From: Otis tarda
Lineage: Eukaryota > Chordata > Aves > Otidiformes > Otididae
Direction of reading: 5' to 3'
NCBI GenBank assembly: GCA_026413225.1
Contig: CM048557.1
Coordinates: 16,222,871 to 16,286,870, forward strand
DNA length: 64,000 bases
Every line of letters starts with the position of its first letter. Position 1 is the first letter of the stretch. A program made the position numbers and the translations under genes. Shown here in pieces: positions 59,900 to 64,000 of the stretch. The notes beneath the pieces were generated by a model. The model worked only from the letters and a program-made list of their open reading frames with translations. It was not told where the DNA came from and did not search any database.

Positions 59900-62579
59900 G
59901 CCAAACCTCCACAAAAAAAAAAAACAAAACGCTTCTCTTTGAGAAGCAGTATTACCTGGTTTGACAGTGATTAGAGCAGGGAACTGGACATTGGACATCA
60001 GTAAACCAGTTTAGTATTAGGTATTGGTCAAACCAATGAGTCTTTCATTTCCCTTGCTTTTCTGGAGCTTAACAGTATTCACCTTTTATCAACATCTGTG
60101 GATTTCTTGGCTGAAAGAAAGTGCAGCTCTGTAAGCAGAGCATCATGTGAGTCTGCATCACAGTGTGTAAAATCTGCTGTGAAAGTGTAGAAGCTGTTAT
60201 AATGGAATGGTCTATTCATTTCTTTTGCAGATCTGCAATCTGGTGTGGTTTCTTCAGCCTAGAGGATCATCACAAGAAGATACTGTGCCTTCTGATGTGT
60301 AACAGCTGAACTTTATACTGAACTTCTTTGCTTTTCTTCAAATGTTCACGGTTCCCTTCTTAAATTAAGTTTAACTCCTCATTTCATTCCATTCTTTCTT
60401 TTATCTTTTTTATCTCATCCATATACTTTGTACATACTTCTGTGAGAAAAGCTGTGGAAATAATGCTAATGAAAATGTAAATAAAAAATGTAATTTCTTC
60501 ACTGGTGTTCTTTTTCTTATTTAATAAAAACATAGGAAACATAAAGCCCCTGGAAGCCCTACTCTTCATCAGATTCTGCTGATAAGTATTCATTTTAAAC
60601 TTTGTGTATGCCACTGGAATGCAATTGCTGCTATTAAAGTTTGTTACCGTTATTTCATAGAAAATGCATTTTATGCTTTATGAACAAGCCTTCTTACAGG
60701 AGTGATTGATCAGTTTTACAAAATTTTTTGAAAGACAGTGGACTTACTCTTAAAAGGCTTCTGAGTGAAGAATGAACCTTTTATAATTGTTACTGAAAAG
60801 ACAAGGAGACAGATACATTAATGCATGAAATAGAATAGTTTTTAAACTGATACAATGTAGAGCTAATGTCAGTTTGCCAAAGTTTTGTGTGTGCAGTGAG
60901 GTGTTGGGTATTTCCTTCTTTGTATCTCTTGACCCCATAAAAACATTAAGAAATGTACTTGTCTCTGAAACATATAGAATTTTAAGCTGATATTAATGCC
61001 TATTTTGCAGGTAAGGAAGACGGAAAATTCTGTAAAAAGGTGACTGTTAGGATGACTATCCGCAAGAATGACTGCAGGAGTAACACACCAGTAAGTAAAT
61101 AACTATCACAATTTCTTTTAATAAAAGGGAAAAAAATATGAGAAAAAGAAGGAAGAAAGAGAACACAAATTCCACAATCTGTTTGCTATTGTCTGAATAT
61201 CTCTCACAGAGAGGTTTCTGCGTTTCATAGAACTGTTTTAATGTTTCCCTACATTCTCAGCAACCATCTTCTCAAATAATAAGAAAAAGGGGCATGTGAC
61301 TTTTGCTTTTGTGTGCGTTTTGGCACATGTTGATTTAGTGCAAATCCAAGGTCTCAGTTCACCCTATAATGAAATTATTATATGCAAATTAACTTTGATA
61401 TAATTGAATCTTGCCAGTGAAATACTACAGTTAAAATGGCTGCAGATGTGTTTAATTTTCCATTTGTCTAGGGAAAGTATTTAAATGCCAGCTTCATGAA
61501 GAAAGGAGCCTTGAGTCCTGAAGGTTTTCTTTTAGACAGCAGCATAAGCATACTGTGAAATGTGTAAGAAGAATGAGCCACTATCTGTGTGACTACAGAA
61601 GGATTTACTGTAGGAGGACACCAACAATGTCCTGCTGGGCAGTAAGGCAGTGTGAGCAGCAGCAAGGGTGCAGACAGACGTCTCATGTGAGATGTGTAAG
61701 AGCGCCTGGAAAAGCTGTAATAAAAGACTGTAGGGAAACAGCTGTAACCTCTAAAATGACTCTCAGAGTACATTTTGTAAAGTGTTGAGCAGCTAGGAAA
61801 TTTAGTCTGTGTGTCTCATTGAACAGAAACACAAATCCTGACTATAAAACTTGAAAAAATGATCAGTTTATATTGCTGTTCCTGTTACAATCTGCATTAC
61901 AGTTTTGGTATCATTAGTAATAATTCCCCCTGGCTTTCTACAGGACCTATTCTTTATATTCCTCCTTACTGATACCAGTATAGCAACACTGCGTCAATGT
62001 ATCACTGAAATTAAAACTGCAGGGAGTTGTGGACAGAACATTTGATGCTATATTCTAGCCAAGCTTGTTAGGAATACTTTAAAATGCAAAATTGAAATTG
62101 TTTCTTTGTGTCTGTTAATAGCCAAAATCTGCTATTACTGAAATTGACATGAAGAGTCATCATTAATTTCCGTAAAATAAAAATTGAGACTTATTTGGGC
62201 AACATAGTTCAGTGTTTATTATTCAGACATAGTGGGATTTCATAAGGTGCTAGAGGAAATACCTCAAAATTTTTCACTGTGTCCATTGGAATTGGGTGCT
62301 TTTGGACTTTCTTGAGAATGCCTAACTTTATTTCCTAGTGGCTTCAGTTTGCTGATTATTCTTCATGTTTGTTGCCAGGTGAACATTGTTTCATGTGATG
62401 GAAAGTGCCCATCTGCAAGCATTTATAACTACAACATCAACACATACGCAAGATTCTGCAAATGCTGCAGGGAGCTCGGACTACGGAGACGAACTGTGCA
62501 ATTGTATTGCACCAGTAATTCAACCTGGGTCAGCTATTCAATCCAAGAGCCTGCAGATTGTTCTTGCCAATGGTCTTAA
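3441..62579 (+). CDS. OTOG: Otogelin, 3' part of gene (33 exons, 5' end outside window)
   Basis: This is a large secreted, heavily glycosylated structural protein; otogelin family members belong to the acellular membranes of the inner ear (tectorial membrane, otoconial membrane, cupula). The exons are listed separately below. They splice in one continuous frame to about 2,680 residues in the order VWD, C8, TIL, AbfB, Cys-rich, Ser/Thr-rich mucin segment, VWC, VWD, C8, TIL, VWC-like array, CTCK. A VWD-mucin architecture combined with an AbfB-like domain is known only in otogelin and otogelin-like. The single 3.8-kb mucin exon fits OTOG better than OTOGL. The signal peptide and D1-D2 must lie upstream of the window. 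No frameshift or premature stop was found, so the gene looks functional. Exon borders come from reading splice signals and frame, not from transcripts. Confidence 0.9.
3549..7739 (+). other. OTOG: Intron (4.2 kb)
   Basis: No gene is seen. The stretch 4560-4880 is richer in G+C and CpG than its surroundings. A 19-base A run lies at 7154-7172. No CR1 copy is recognised. Confidence 0.6.
7740..7878 (+). CDS. OTOG: OTOG exon 2: start of third VWD domain
   Basis: The acceptor gttttgcag is followed by the base completing TGC. The encoded [19 protein letters not shown] segment leads into a classic VWD opening, [20 protein letters not shown], and then KVYLVK. The donor is gtgaga and the exon ends in phase 0. 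VWD domains of this family support disulfide-linked assembly of gel-forming glycoproteins. Confidence 0.95.
8141..8275 (+). CDS. OTOG: OTOG exon 3: VWD domain core
   Basis: The exon is 45 codons, phase 0 to 0, between acceptor tttttcttcag and donor gtaagt. It contains the VWD core patterns [18 protein letters not shown] and [12 protein letters not shown]. Residues of this kind form the central beta-strands of the domain. Confidence 0.92.
8276..10109 (+). other. OTOG: Intron (1.8 kb) with CR1
   Basis: Contains the CR1 copy at 8838-9565. The remainder is AT-rich and shows nothing recognisable. Confidence 0.6.
8838..9565 (-). mobile_element. CR1 LINE, 5'-truncated
   Basis: The plus strand starts with atagaaccatagaatcatag and runs through the conserved CR1 tail. 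It stays collinear with the copy at 15786-16940 as far as the CTGCTCTCGATCCA block. The minus strand still shows fragments of the ORF2 C-terminus (around [20 protein letters not shown]) but frameshifts and stops break it. It is non-autonomous and lies antisense to OTOG. Confidence 0.92.
10110..10256 (+). CDS. OTOG: OTOG exon 4: VWD domain
   Basis: 49 codons, phase 0 to 0, between acceptor tttgaacag and donor gtaagt. It encodes the later VWD strands, including [20 protein letters not shown] followed by [14 protein letters not shown]. The 'ILWD.RT.V.V' strand pattern is typical for the family. Confidence 0.92.
10883..11002 (+). CDS. OTOG: OTOG exon 5: VWD calcium-loop segment
   Basis: 40 codons, phase 0 to 0, between acceptor ttttccccag and donor gtacat. 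It carries the hallmark [11 protein letters not shown], which in VWD domains forms a calcium-binding loop, then NELRTP and the closing FGNSWTAVE. This is a strong family signature. Confidence 0.95.
11833..11949 (+). CDS. OTOG: OTOG exon 6: C8 domain, first half
   Basis: 39 codons, phase 0 to 0. The peptide [20 protein letters not shown] is followed by [19 protein letters not shown], the usual C8 opening. The donor is gtgagt. The acceptor ends in ggctaag, with a weak pyrimidine tract compared with its neighbours, so the exact start is a little less sure than for other exons. Confidence 0.87.
11950..13403 (+). other. OTOG: Intron (1.5 kb)
   Basis: AT-rich sequence with no repeat family, RNA gene or coding potential recognised. 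Confidence 0.55.
13404..13560 (+). CDS. OTOG: OTOG exon 7: C8 second half and start of TIL
   Basis: Encodes [20 protein letters not shown], then [20 protein letters not shown] and [11 protein letters not shown]. This Cys spacing is the end of C8, with the CxCxC...YAxxC pattern shared by VWF, mucins and otogelins. The acceptor is atttccag and the donor gtaagt. It ends in phase 1. Confidence 0.94.
14596..14622 (+). CDS. OTOG: OTOG exon 8: 27-nt microexon
   Basis: A 27-base exon lies between a strong acceptor, cttcttattttttag, and a consensus donor, gtaagt. It is phase 1 to 1 and encodes PYDCEYFNK, bridging the C8/TIL Cys cluster and the AbfB domain. Skipping it would keep the frame and remove nine residues including one Cys. 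I place it because it joins exons 7 and 9 with a sensible Cys pattern. Confidence 0.82.
15786..16940 (-). mobile_element. CR1 LINE, 5'-truncated, reverse-transcriptase region open
   Basis: The minus-strand element ends (at plus-strand 15786) in tandem ATTCTATGATTCTATGATTC repeats, the CR1 3' hallmark. It runs 1.15 kb upstream before truncation at 16940 in the middle of the reverse transcriptase. It is the best-preserved copy in the window because its ORF has no stop. The hexamer GTGATA occurs just outside both ends (15776-15781 and 16941-16946), which could be a target-site duplication or chance. Confidence 0.95.
15882..16940 (-). CDS. CR1 ORF2 C-terminal part (reverse transcriptase), truncated
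   Basis: 352 codons are uninterrupted. Residues 55-65 read [11 protein letters not shown] and residues 86-89 FADD; these are conserved reverse-transcriptase palm motifs, the latter carrying the catalytic aspartates. The ORF runs to the family C-terminus, ending LDEALSNLI. The endonuclease domain and the N-terminal RT motifs are absent, and the first Met is only the truncation point, so the protein cannot drive retrotransposition. It lies antisense to OTOG in an intron. The lack of stops suggests a fairly young insertion. Confidence 0.9.
   Translation of the reverse strand: MCKAFDTVPHDILLSKLERHGFDGWTTRWIRSWLDGRTQRVVVNGSMSKWRPVTSGVPQGSVLGPALFNIFVGDMDSGIECTLSKFADDTKLCGAVDSLEGRDAIQRDLDRLERWARANLMKFNQAKCKVLHLGRGNPRHKYRLGEDWIESSPEEKDLGVLVDERLNMSGQCALAAQKANRILGCIKRSVASRSREVILPLYSALVRPHLEYCVQFWSPQHKKDMDQLERVQRRATKMIRGLEHLSYEDRLRELGLFSLEKRRLRGDLIAVFQYLKGAYRKDGEKLFSRACCDRTRGNGFKLEGGRFRLDIRKKFFTMRVVEHWNRLPREVVDAPSLEVFKARLDEALSNLI
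18557..18591 (+). repeat. T16-GA-T17 tract before exon 9 acceptor
   Basis: Two long T runs separated by GA end 13 bases before the exon 9 start. They serve as an exceptionally long pyrimidine tract for the acceptor CTCAACAG. Confidence 0.9.
18605..18772 (+). CDS. OTOG: OTOG exon 9: AbfB-like domain, first part
   Basis: Phase 1 to 1, with acceptor ctcaacag and donor gtaaat. It encodes [20 protein letters not shown], then [14 protein letters not shown] and [17 protein letters not shown]. The pattern LxSYLxxxxxLAVxxxxGxVxLxxxD is the start of the AbfB (alpha-L-arabinofuranosidase B-like) beta-trefoil found in otogelins. A catalytic role is not expected; carbohydrate binding is the usual inference for the fold. 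Confidence 0.92.
18773..21144 (+). other. OTOG: Intron (2.4 kb)
   Basis: Contains the CR1 tail 18868-19049. A GTTT-rich stretch forms the pyrimidine tract before exon 10. Nothing else is recognised. Confidence 0.6.
18868..19049 (+). mobile_element. CR1 LINE fragment, 3' end
   Basis: Sense orientation, from gactggaacaggttgcccag to the terminal attctatgattctatga. It still encodes relics of the ORF2 C-terminus ([20 protein letters not shown]). About 180 bases; 5'-truncated. Confidence 0.92.
21145..21423 (+). CDS. OTOG: OTOG exon 10: AbfB-like domain, second part
   Basis: 93 codons, phase 1 to 1, with acceptor gttttttcag and donor gtaggt. It contains [20 protein letters not shown], then [20 protein letters not shown] and [19 protein letters not shown]. 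The repeated 'SFE....P.YFL....' and 'FES...PGYFI' elements are the two remaining trefoil repeats of AbfB. A second possible donor four bases downstream (gtaatt) would break the frame and is rejected. Confidence 0.94.
21424..29900 (+). other. OTOG: Large intron (8.5 kb), no recognisable repeats
   Basis: This is the longest intron in the window and contains no CR1 copy. CAGCTG E-boxes lie at 23066-23071 and 23916-23921, the latter two bases from a TGAGTCA AP-1-type site (23923-23929). The minus-strand open frame at 23625-23945 has no recognisable homologue. I see no exon or RNA gene. Confidence 0.55.
29901..30018 (+). CDS. OTOG: OTOG exon 11: Cys-rich segment before mucin region
   Basis: Phase 1 to 2, with acceptor tgtttttcag and donor gtaagt. 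It encodes [20 protein letters not shown] and then [10 protein letters not shown]. The CEW.Y..C..PC..TC pattern is the segment that follows the AbfB domain, and in mucins the third D domain, and precedes the Ser/Thr-rich region. Confidence 0.94.
30719..30798 (+). CDS. OTOG: OTOG exon 12: end of Cys-rich segment
   Basis: 80 bases, phase 2 to 1. Acceptor ccttttag is followed by AG that belongs to the exon, giving [20 protein letters not shown] and then CVYFEDC, with the last Cys split by the donor gtatgt. The P-C-P..LLDE...CV...DC pattern is a TIL-type ending. Confidence 0.92.
31215..35050 (+). CDS. OTOG: OTOG exon 13: giant mucin-like exon
   Basis: This single exon of 3,836 bases runs from acceptor tgatttcag to donor gtgagt and encodes about 1,278 residues dominated by Thr and Ser with many Pro, Val and Ala. 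It is Cys-free except for the split codon at its start and one Cys three residues from its end. About a dozen N-X-S/T sequons are visible, and the Ser/Thr clusters predict dense O-glycosylation. No tandem repeat unit is evident, unlike classic secreted mucins. The frame is open on both sides of the exon, upstream to at least 31103 and downstream to 35131, so borders rest on splice signals and on the flanking Cys codons. OTOG is expected to have one large exon of this kind. Confidence 0.93.
35051..35693 (+). other. OTOG: Intron (0.6 kb)
   Basis: The reading frame of exon 13 stays open for 26 further codons into this intron before a TGA at 35129-35131. The rest is AT-rich with nothing recognisable. 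Confidence 0.6.
35694..35862 (+). CDS. OTOG: OTOG exon 14: VWC domain after mucin region
   Basis: Phase 0 to 1, with acceptor atgccttag and donor gtaagt. It encodes [20 protein letters not shown], then [11 protein letters not shown] and [11 protein letters not shown]. The CCPxWxC ending is the classic VWC signature and leads directly into the next VWD. Confidence 0.94.
36195..36612 (-). mobile_element. CR1 LINE, 5'-truncated, diverged
   Basis: The plus strand starts agaatcatagaatggttagg and shares the whole CR1 3' block with the other copies up to CCTCAAAGGAGAGGTG. It is more diverged than the 15786 copy and has no open ORF2 remnant of length. Minus orientation. Confidence 0.9.
36650..36675. 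repeat. Two tandem 13-base near-palindromes
   Basis: TAACTCAGTTAAC (36650-36662) is followed directly by TAACTCTGTTAAC (36663-36675). Each ends in GTTAAC. They differ at one base. Confidence 0.85.
37278..37414 (+). CDS. OTOG: OTOG exon 15: start of fourth VWD domain
   Basis: Phase 1 to 0, with acceptor ttttctag and donor gtaatg. It encodes [20 protein letters not shown] and continues [20 protein letters not shown], the family opening 'CxxFxDxxxxTYDG.....F....Y'. Confidence 0.94.
38481..38570 (+). CDS. OTOG: OTOG exon 16: VWD (D4)
   Basis: 30 codons, phase 0 to 0, with acceptor tttttccacag and donor gtaagt. It encodes [20 protein letters not shown] followed by IISRLSRK, matching the 'C...L...Y....I.I' strand pair of VWD. 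One N-linked sequon, NLT, is present, and NST precedes it. Confidence 0.9.
38930..39113 (+). CDS. OTOG: OTOG exon 17: VWD (D4) strands
   Basis: Phase 0 to 1, with acceptor gtgttttag and donor gtaagt. It encodes [20 protein letters not shown], then [20 protein letters not shown] and the start of the calcium loop, ALGLC, whose Gly is completed by the next exon. Confidence 0.93.
39114..41949 (+). other. OTOG: Intron (2.8 kb)
   Basis: AT-rich sequence with no repeat, RNA gene or exon recognised. Confidence 0.55.
41950..42170 (+). CDS. OTOG: OTOG exon 18: end of D4 and start of C8
   Basis: Phase 1 to 0, with acceptor aatacacag and donor gtatgt. It completes the [17 protein letters not shown] loop (the VWD calcium site). 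FIDSWQVLD follows, then the C8 opening [20 protein letters not shown]. Confidence 0.94.
42171..43089 (+). other. OTOG: Intron (0.9 kb)
   Basis: Nothing recognisable. Confidence 0.55.
43090..43228 (+). CDS. OTOG: OTOG exon 19: C8 domain of D4
   Basis: Phase 0 to 1, with acceptor tttgttag and donor gtaagt. It encodes [20 protein letters not shown] and then [20 protein letters not shown], a typical C8 with the CxxLAAYxxxC motif. Confidence 0.94.
43229..45766 (+). other. OTOG: Intron (2.5 kb) with CR1
   Basis: Contains the CR1 copy 44266-44748. The rest shows nothing recognisable. Confidence 0.6.
44266..44748 (-). mobile_element. CR1 LINE, 5'-truncated
   Basis: The plus strand begins atagaatcatagaatagtta and follows the family 3' consensus seen in the other copies for about 480 bases. 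The minus strand keeps a short open piece of the ORF2 C-terminus, about 128 codons around [20 protein letters not shown], without the RT motifs. Confidence 0.93.
45767..45961 (+). CDS. OTOG: OTOG exon 20: TIL domain of D4
   Basis: Phase 1 to 1, with acceptor ttccatcctag and donor gtatgt. It encodes [20 protein letters not shown], then [20 protein letters not shown] and CVPEEKC. The CS.N..Y..C...C, EGC.C..G and C...EKC elements are diagnostic of a TIL trypsin-inhibitor-like fold. Confidence 0.95.
46849..47061 (+). CDS. OTOG: OTOG exon 21: VWC-like module
   Basis: Phase 1 to 1, with acceptor tgatctag and donor gtaagt. It encodes [20 protein letters not shown], then [20 protein letters not shown] and [10 protein letters not shown]. 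It opens the VWC-like array. 'G..W.......C...C' at the start and 'CCP...C' at the end mark the module. Confidence 0.93.
47836..47940 (+). CDS. OTOG: OTOG exon 22: VWC-like module
   Basis: 35 codons, phase 1 to 1, with acceptor tatgtaacag and donor gtaggt. It encodes [20 protein letters not shown] followed by [14 protein letters not shown]. It is a compact half-VWC unit ending in CCPNYVC. Confidence 0.93.
48312..48422 (+). CDS. OTOG: OTOG exon 23: VWC-like module
   Basis: 37 codons, phase 1 to 1, with acceptor cattttcag and donor gtacag. It encodes [20 protein letters not shown] and then [11 protein letters not shown]. The Pro of the usual CCP is Ile here. Confidence 0.92.
49590..49691 (+). 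CDS. OTOG: OTOG exon 24: VWC-like module
   Basis: 34 codons, phase 1 to 1, with acceptor gttttctccag and donor gtaagt. It encodes [20 protein letters not shown] and then [11 protein letters not shown]. Confidence 0.92.
50163..50261 (+). CDS. OTOG: OTOG exon 25: VWC-like module
   Basis: 33 codons, phase 1 to 1, with acceptor cttaattttag and donor gtaaaa. It encodes [20 protein letters not shown] and then [12 protein letters not shown]. It has the same length class and phases as exons 22-24. Confidence 0.92.
50979..51019 (+). CDS. OTOG: OTOG exon 26: short 41-nt exon
   Basis: 41 bases, phase 1 to 0, with acceptor tttgttttag and donor gtatga. It encodes [14 protein letters not shown] and starts the next Cys-rich unit, completed by exon 27. 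It is supported by frame and Cys spacing rather than by length. Confidence 0.83.
52150..52225 (+). CDS. OTOG: OTOG exon 27: end of Cys-rich unit
   Basis: 76 bases, phase 0 to 1, with acceptor ttatacacttag and donor gtaagt. It encodes [20 protein letters not shown] and then VKYKC, including one N-glycosylation sequon (NST). Confidence 0.85.
53162..53340 (+). CDS. OTOG: OTOG exon 28: VWC-like module
   Basis: Phase 1 to 0, with acceptor tgttcttgcag and donor gtaaga. It encodes [20 protein letters not shown], then [20 protein letters not shown] and DCAVKCRA. The 'C......G....PGQ......DG.CR...C' pattern is the first half of a VWC. Confidence 0.94.
54137..54241 (+). CDS. OTOG: OTOG exon 29: VWC second half and next start
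   Basis: 35 codons, phase 0 to 0, with acceptor gattttggcag and donor gtaagt. It encodes [20 protein letters not shown] and then [21 protein letters not shown] closes the preceding unit, and one sequon (NGT) is visible. Confidence 0.93.
54671..54790 (+). CDS. OTOG: OTOG exon 30: pre-cystine-knot Cys-rich unit
   Basis: 40 codons, phase 0 to 0, with acceptor tttttaacag and donor gtcagt. It encodes [20 protein letters not shown] and then [11 protein letters not shown]. The pattern C..YEC.........C.......C is what precedes CTCK domains in mucins and VWF. Confidence 0.94.
55357..55668 (+). mobile_element. CR1 LINE fragment, 3' end
   Basis: Sense orientation. It starts near atataagaaagatggaaac, continues through tgttgcgacaggacaagggg and ends with attctatgattgtg. 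A broken ORF2 C-terminus can be read on the plus strand ([20 protein letters not shown]). About 310 bases; 5'-truncated. Confidence 0.92.
56407..56452 (+). CDS. OTOG: OTOG exon 31: short 46-nt exon
   Basis: 46 bases, phase 0 to 1, with acceptor tctcatggtcag and donor gtaagt. It encodes [15 protein letters not shown], the CCxxC linker into the cystine knot, with the final Cys completed by exon 32. The motif and both borders agree, so the call is sound despite its size. Confidence 0.9.
58275..58372 (+). mobile_element. Old CR1 3' fragment
   Basis: Contains gggactcgatgacctctaga followed by tgtcccttccaacctcagct and attctgtgatcctg. This is the CR1 3' tail in a more diverged form than the other copies, with CTGTGAT instead of CTATGAT. 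About 100 bases. Confidence 0.8.
58619..58639. repeat. Inverted repeat CATTGTTG-N5-CAACAATG, copy 1
   Basis: A perfect 8-base inverted repeat around a 5-base centre (ATTTC), followed by TACT. The same structure recurs 157 bases downstream. Each arm contains a SOX-like ACAATG/CATTGT core. Confidence 0.85.
58776..58796. repeat. Inverted repeat CATTGTTG-N5-CAACAATG, copy 2
   Basis: The arms are identical to copy 1 around a different centre (TTAGC), again followed by TACT and then by another GTTGTTAG. Confidence 0.85.
59868..59899. repeat. T12-A20 run
   Basis: Twelve T are followed directly by twenty A, and another A12 run begins at 59914. It is low-complexity, self-complementary DNA in an intron. 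Confidence 0.9.
61011..61090 (+). CDS. OTOG: OTOG exon 32: start of C-terminal cystine knot
   Basis: Phase 1 to 0, with acceptor cctattttgcag and donor gtaagt. It encodes [20 protein letters not shown] and then DCRSNTP. The C..........V......C pattern begins the CTCK domain, which in related proteins mediates C-terminal dimerisation. Confidence 0.94.
61091..62378 (+). other. OTOG: Last intron (1.3 kb)
   Basis: AT-rich. A plus-strand open frame at 61555-61788 is rich in Cys and basic residues but shows no known family pattern. Confidence 0.55.
62379..62579 (+). CDS. OTOG: OTOG exon 33: rest of cystine knot and stop
   Basis: Starts after acceptor tttgttgccag in phase 0. It encodes [20 protein letters not shown], then [20 protein letters not shown], and ends ADCSCQWS before TAA (62577-62579). 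SCxGxCPS, FCKCC and the final C.CQW. are the CTCK signatures of otogelins. The C-terminus is therefore complete. Confidence 0.97.
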   Translation: MNIVSCDGKCPSASIYNYNINTYARFCKCCRELGLRRRTVQLYCTSNSTWVSYSIQEPADCSCQWS

Positions 62580-63965
62580 AAAAAAAAAAAACATTAAAGG
62601 AAAGAAAACGGCAAGCCCAGCTGTTCCCAGCATAAGATAATTTGAATAGTTTATCTATTAAACTACAATACCCAATCCACTGAATTTTTACCAGTTTAAT
62701 ACTAAAAGATAAAAGAATAAAAGTATTTTTGGACTCCTCTAAATTTCTGAAGAAATTTCTTGCATTGTTTGTATAGTGATTTGTCTTCATGTTCATTCAC
62801 GTTAAGAGTTCTTGTGATATGTGCCAACTTAAAAGGTGAAGTAATTTACATTAGAGACACCTCAAGAGAAAGAGGTGGGTTTTTTGTTCAGGAAGGCTGA
62901 CCCACTCTATGACAGGCACCCGTTCCTGTTTTAAATCGTTGACCAGCTTCTCTGCCAGCAGTTCACTATTTTGAATGCATTGCAATTGTGCAAATACATT
63001 CAGTGTCTATTAAAGAAAAATTGTTTGGACAACAAAAGAAGAATTTTCAGTTTAAATCATATTCCTATTGCAAAGTAGAGCATGTATGAGAAATTTAATT
63101 AAAGATTTTTTTTTTTTTTTTTTAAATTGGAGAAACGTTGTCGATACTGATAACTGTATGTAATATTCCCTGGTAATTTCAGTTTTTCTAGTGTATTTTA
63201 TATTGCAGTGAAAAGCATTGTGGCAAACATGTAATGTATGGAACATAGACTGTTTTTAGGCTATTTAGATTAGTCCTCAGTAGTTACTTTATCTTTCTGC
63301 TAAACAATATGACATAAACTGAAAATACCCAGATTTAACAAATAAAAACAATTTTACATTCCTTTATATAGATATACCTTAAATGAAAACATTCAGCTTA
63401 TGAAATGCACCATACTTAAACTGTTTCTTTAGGAAAATGAACTTTGTTTAACACTAATTTTAAAGATGTGAAAATTCATTAGGAAAAAGACAGCCAGGAT
63501 TGTTTATCTGTCTAAAAGAAAAACAAAGTTCAAAATCCTTGTCACCAGTATAGTAGAATGTAACTTCTTAGGGCAAGTGTTTGATATTGAAAATGTACAG
63601 CTGTAAGGTTTGAAATTTCAAAAGCAATTTTGCTTATGAACTTGAACAATTAAGATTTTGTTGTAATTAACTAATTCTTTTTCTCCTCTAAGCTAATGTT
63701 GCTGTTCTGTTCTTTTCCACCAAGATTCAGCAAAAATTCAGTAGCTTTCATGTGTTAGGTTAAAATTATAGATGGCACATAGTGATATGCTTGGAATCCT
63801 GTAACAGAAAATAAATTTCAGCATAACTTCTTAAAATCTGCTTGTCTGCAGTTAATCCAAAGAAAAAATGTACTGTTAAAATCAATCGTGAATATTTTTT
63901 ATATTCATTTTGTATACTGTACATTTCATTCTTACAATATCTAATAAACAACAGGAAGTCTTATT
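62580..63965 (+). other. OTOG: Probable OTOG 3' UTR
   Basis: AT-rich sequence follows the stop, opening inside an A14 run (62578-62591) and containing a T18 run (63106-63123). AATAAA hexamers occur at 62716, 63341, 63810 and 63943. The end is inferred from the last hexamer and not fixed by transcript data. Confidence 0.6.
63943..63948 (+). terminator. Candidate polyadenylation signal AATAAA
   Basis: A canonical hexamer followed 30-45 bases downstream by a GT-rich stretch (ttttggtgtcattgtt). It is the most convincing of the four hexamers for the distal mRNA end. Those at 62716 and 63341 could give shorter 3' UTRs. Confidence 0.5.
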
Positions 63966-64000
63966 TTGTTACAATTAATTTTGGTGTCATTGTTAAAGCA

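Larger units (their letters stand above)
56453..61010 (+). other. OTOG: Intron (4.6 kb)
   Basis: Contains an old CR1 tail (58275-58372), a pair of inverted repeats with SOX-like cores (58619-58639 and 58776-58796), and the T12A20 run at 59868-59899. No exon or RNA gene recognised. Confidence 0.6.

Noticed and set aside
3441..62579. Otogelin-like (OTOGL) instead of OTOG
   Set aside because: OTOGL shares the domain order but has a much shorter Ser/Thr-rich part. The 1,278-codon mucin exon and the C-terminal sequence fit OTOG better. An alignment to both would settle it.
1..64000. CRISPR arrays, bacterial operons, phage or toxin systems
   Set aside because: The sequence is vertebrate nuclear DNA with spliced exons and LINEs. 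No direct-repeat/spacer array or prokaryotic gene arrangement is present.

Overview
The window comes from a bird nuclear genome. It is AT-rich, intron-rich DNA carrying eight copies or fragments of a CR1-type LINE. Most end in the bird CR1 hallmark, a 3' end of short repeats reading ATTCTATGATTCTATGA. The order or species cannot be read from the sequence.

Nearly the whole window is one plus-strand gene, the 3' part of otogelin (OTOG), a very large secreted glycoprotein of the inner-ear acellular membranes. I could place 33 exons between 3441 and 62579. All have AG/GT borders and join in a single frame with no phase conflict. They encode about 2,680 residues up to a TAA stop. The promoter, signal peptide and first two D domains lie upstream of base 1. 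Domain order in the window: end of a TIL/VWC-like segment; VWD domain (exons 2-5); C8 and TIL (6-7); AbfB-like beta-trefoil (8-10), the hallmark of otogelins; a short Cys-rich segment (11-12); a Cys-free Ser/Thr-rich mucin segment of about 1,278 codons in one 3.8-kb exon (13); VWC (14); VWD (15-18); C8/TIL (18-20); an array of VWC-like modules (21-31); and a C-terminal cystine knot (32-33). The very large mucin exon and the C-terminal sequence favour OTOG over its paralogue OTOGL.

Layout: 1-3440 is upstream intron with one CR1 fragment. 3441-14622 holds the D3 region. 14623-18604 is an intron carrying the longest CR1 copy, a minus-strand element with an uninterrupted 352-codon C-terminal reverse-transcriptase ORF. 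18605-21423 holds the AbfB exons. 21424-29900 is an 8.5-kb intron with no recognisable repeat. 29901-35050 covers the short Cys-rich segment and the mucin exon. 35694-45961 holds D4, 46849-56452 the VWC-like array, 56453-61010 a 4.6-kb intron, and 61011-62579 the cystine knot. 62580 to about 63965 is the probable 3' UTR with several polyadenylation hexamers.

I found no new biological system. The items most worth checking are two copies of a SOX-like inverted repeat in intron 31, the hydrophobic dilysine tail produced if the mucin-exon donor is read through, the 35-base T tract in front of exon 9, a 27-nt in-frame microexon, and two short Cys-rich ORFs inside introns.
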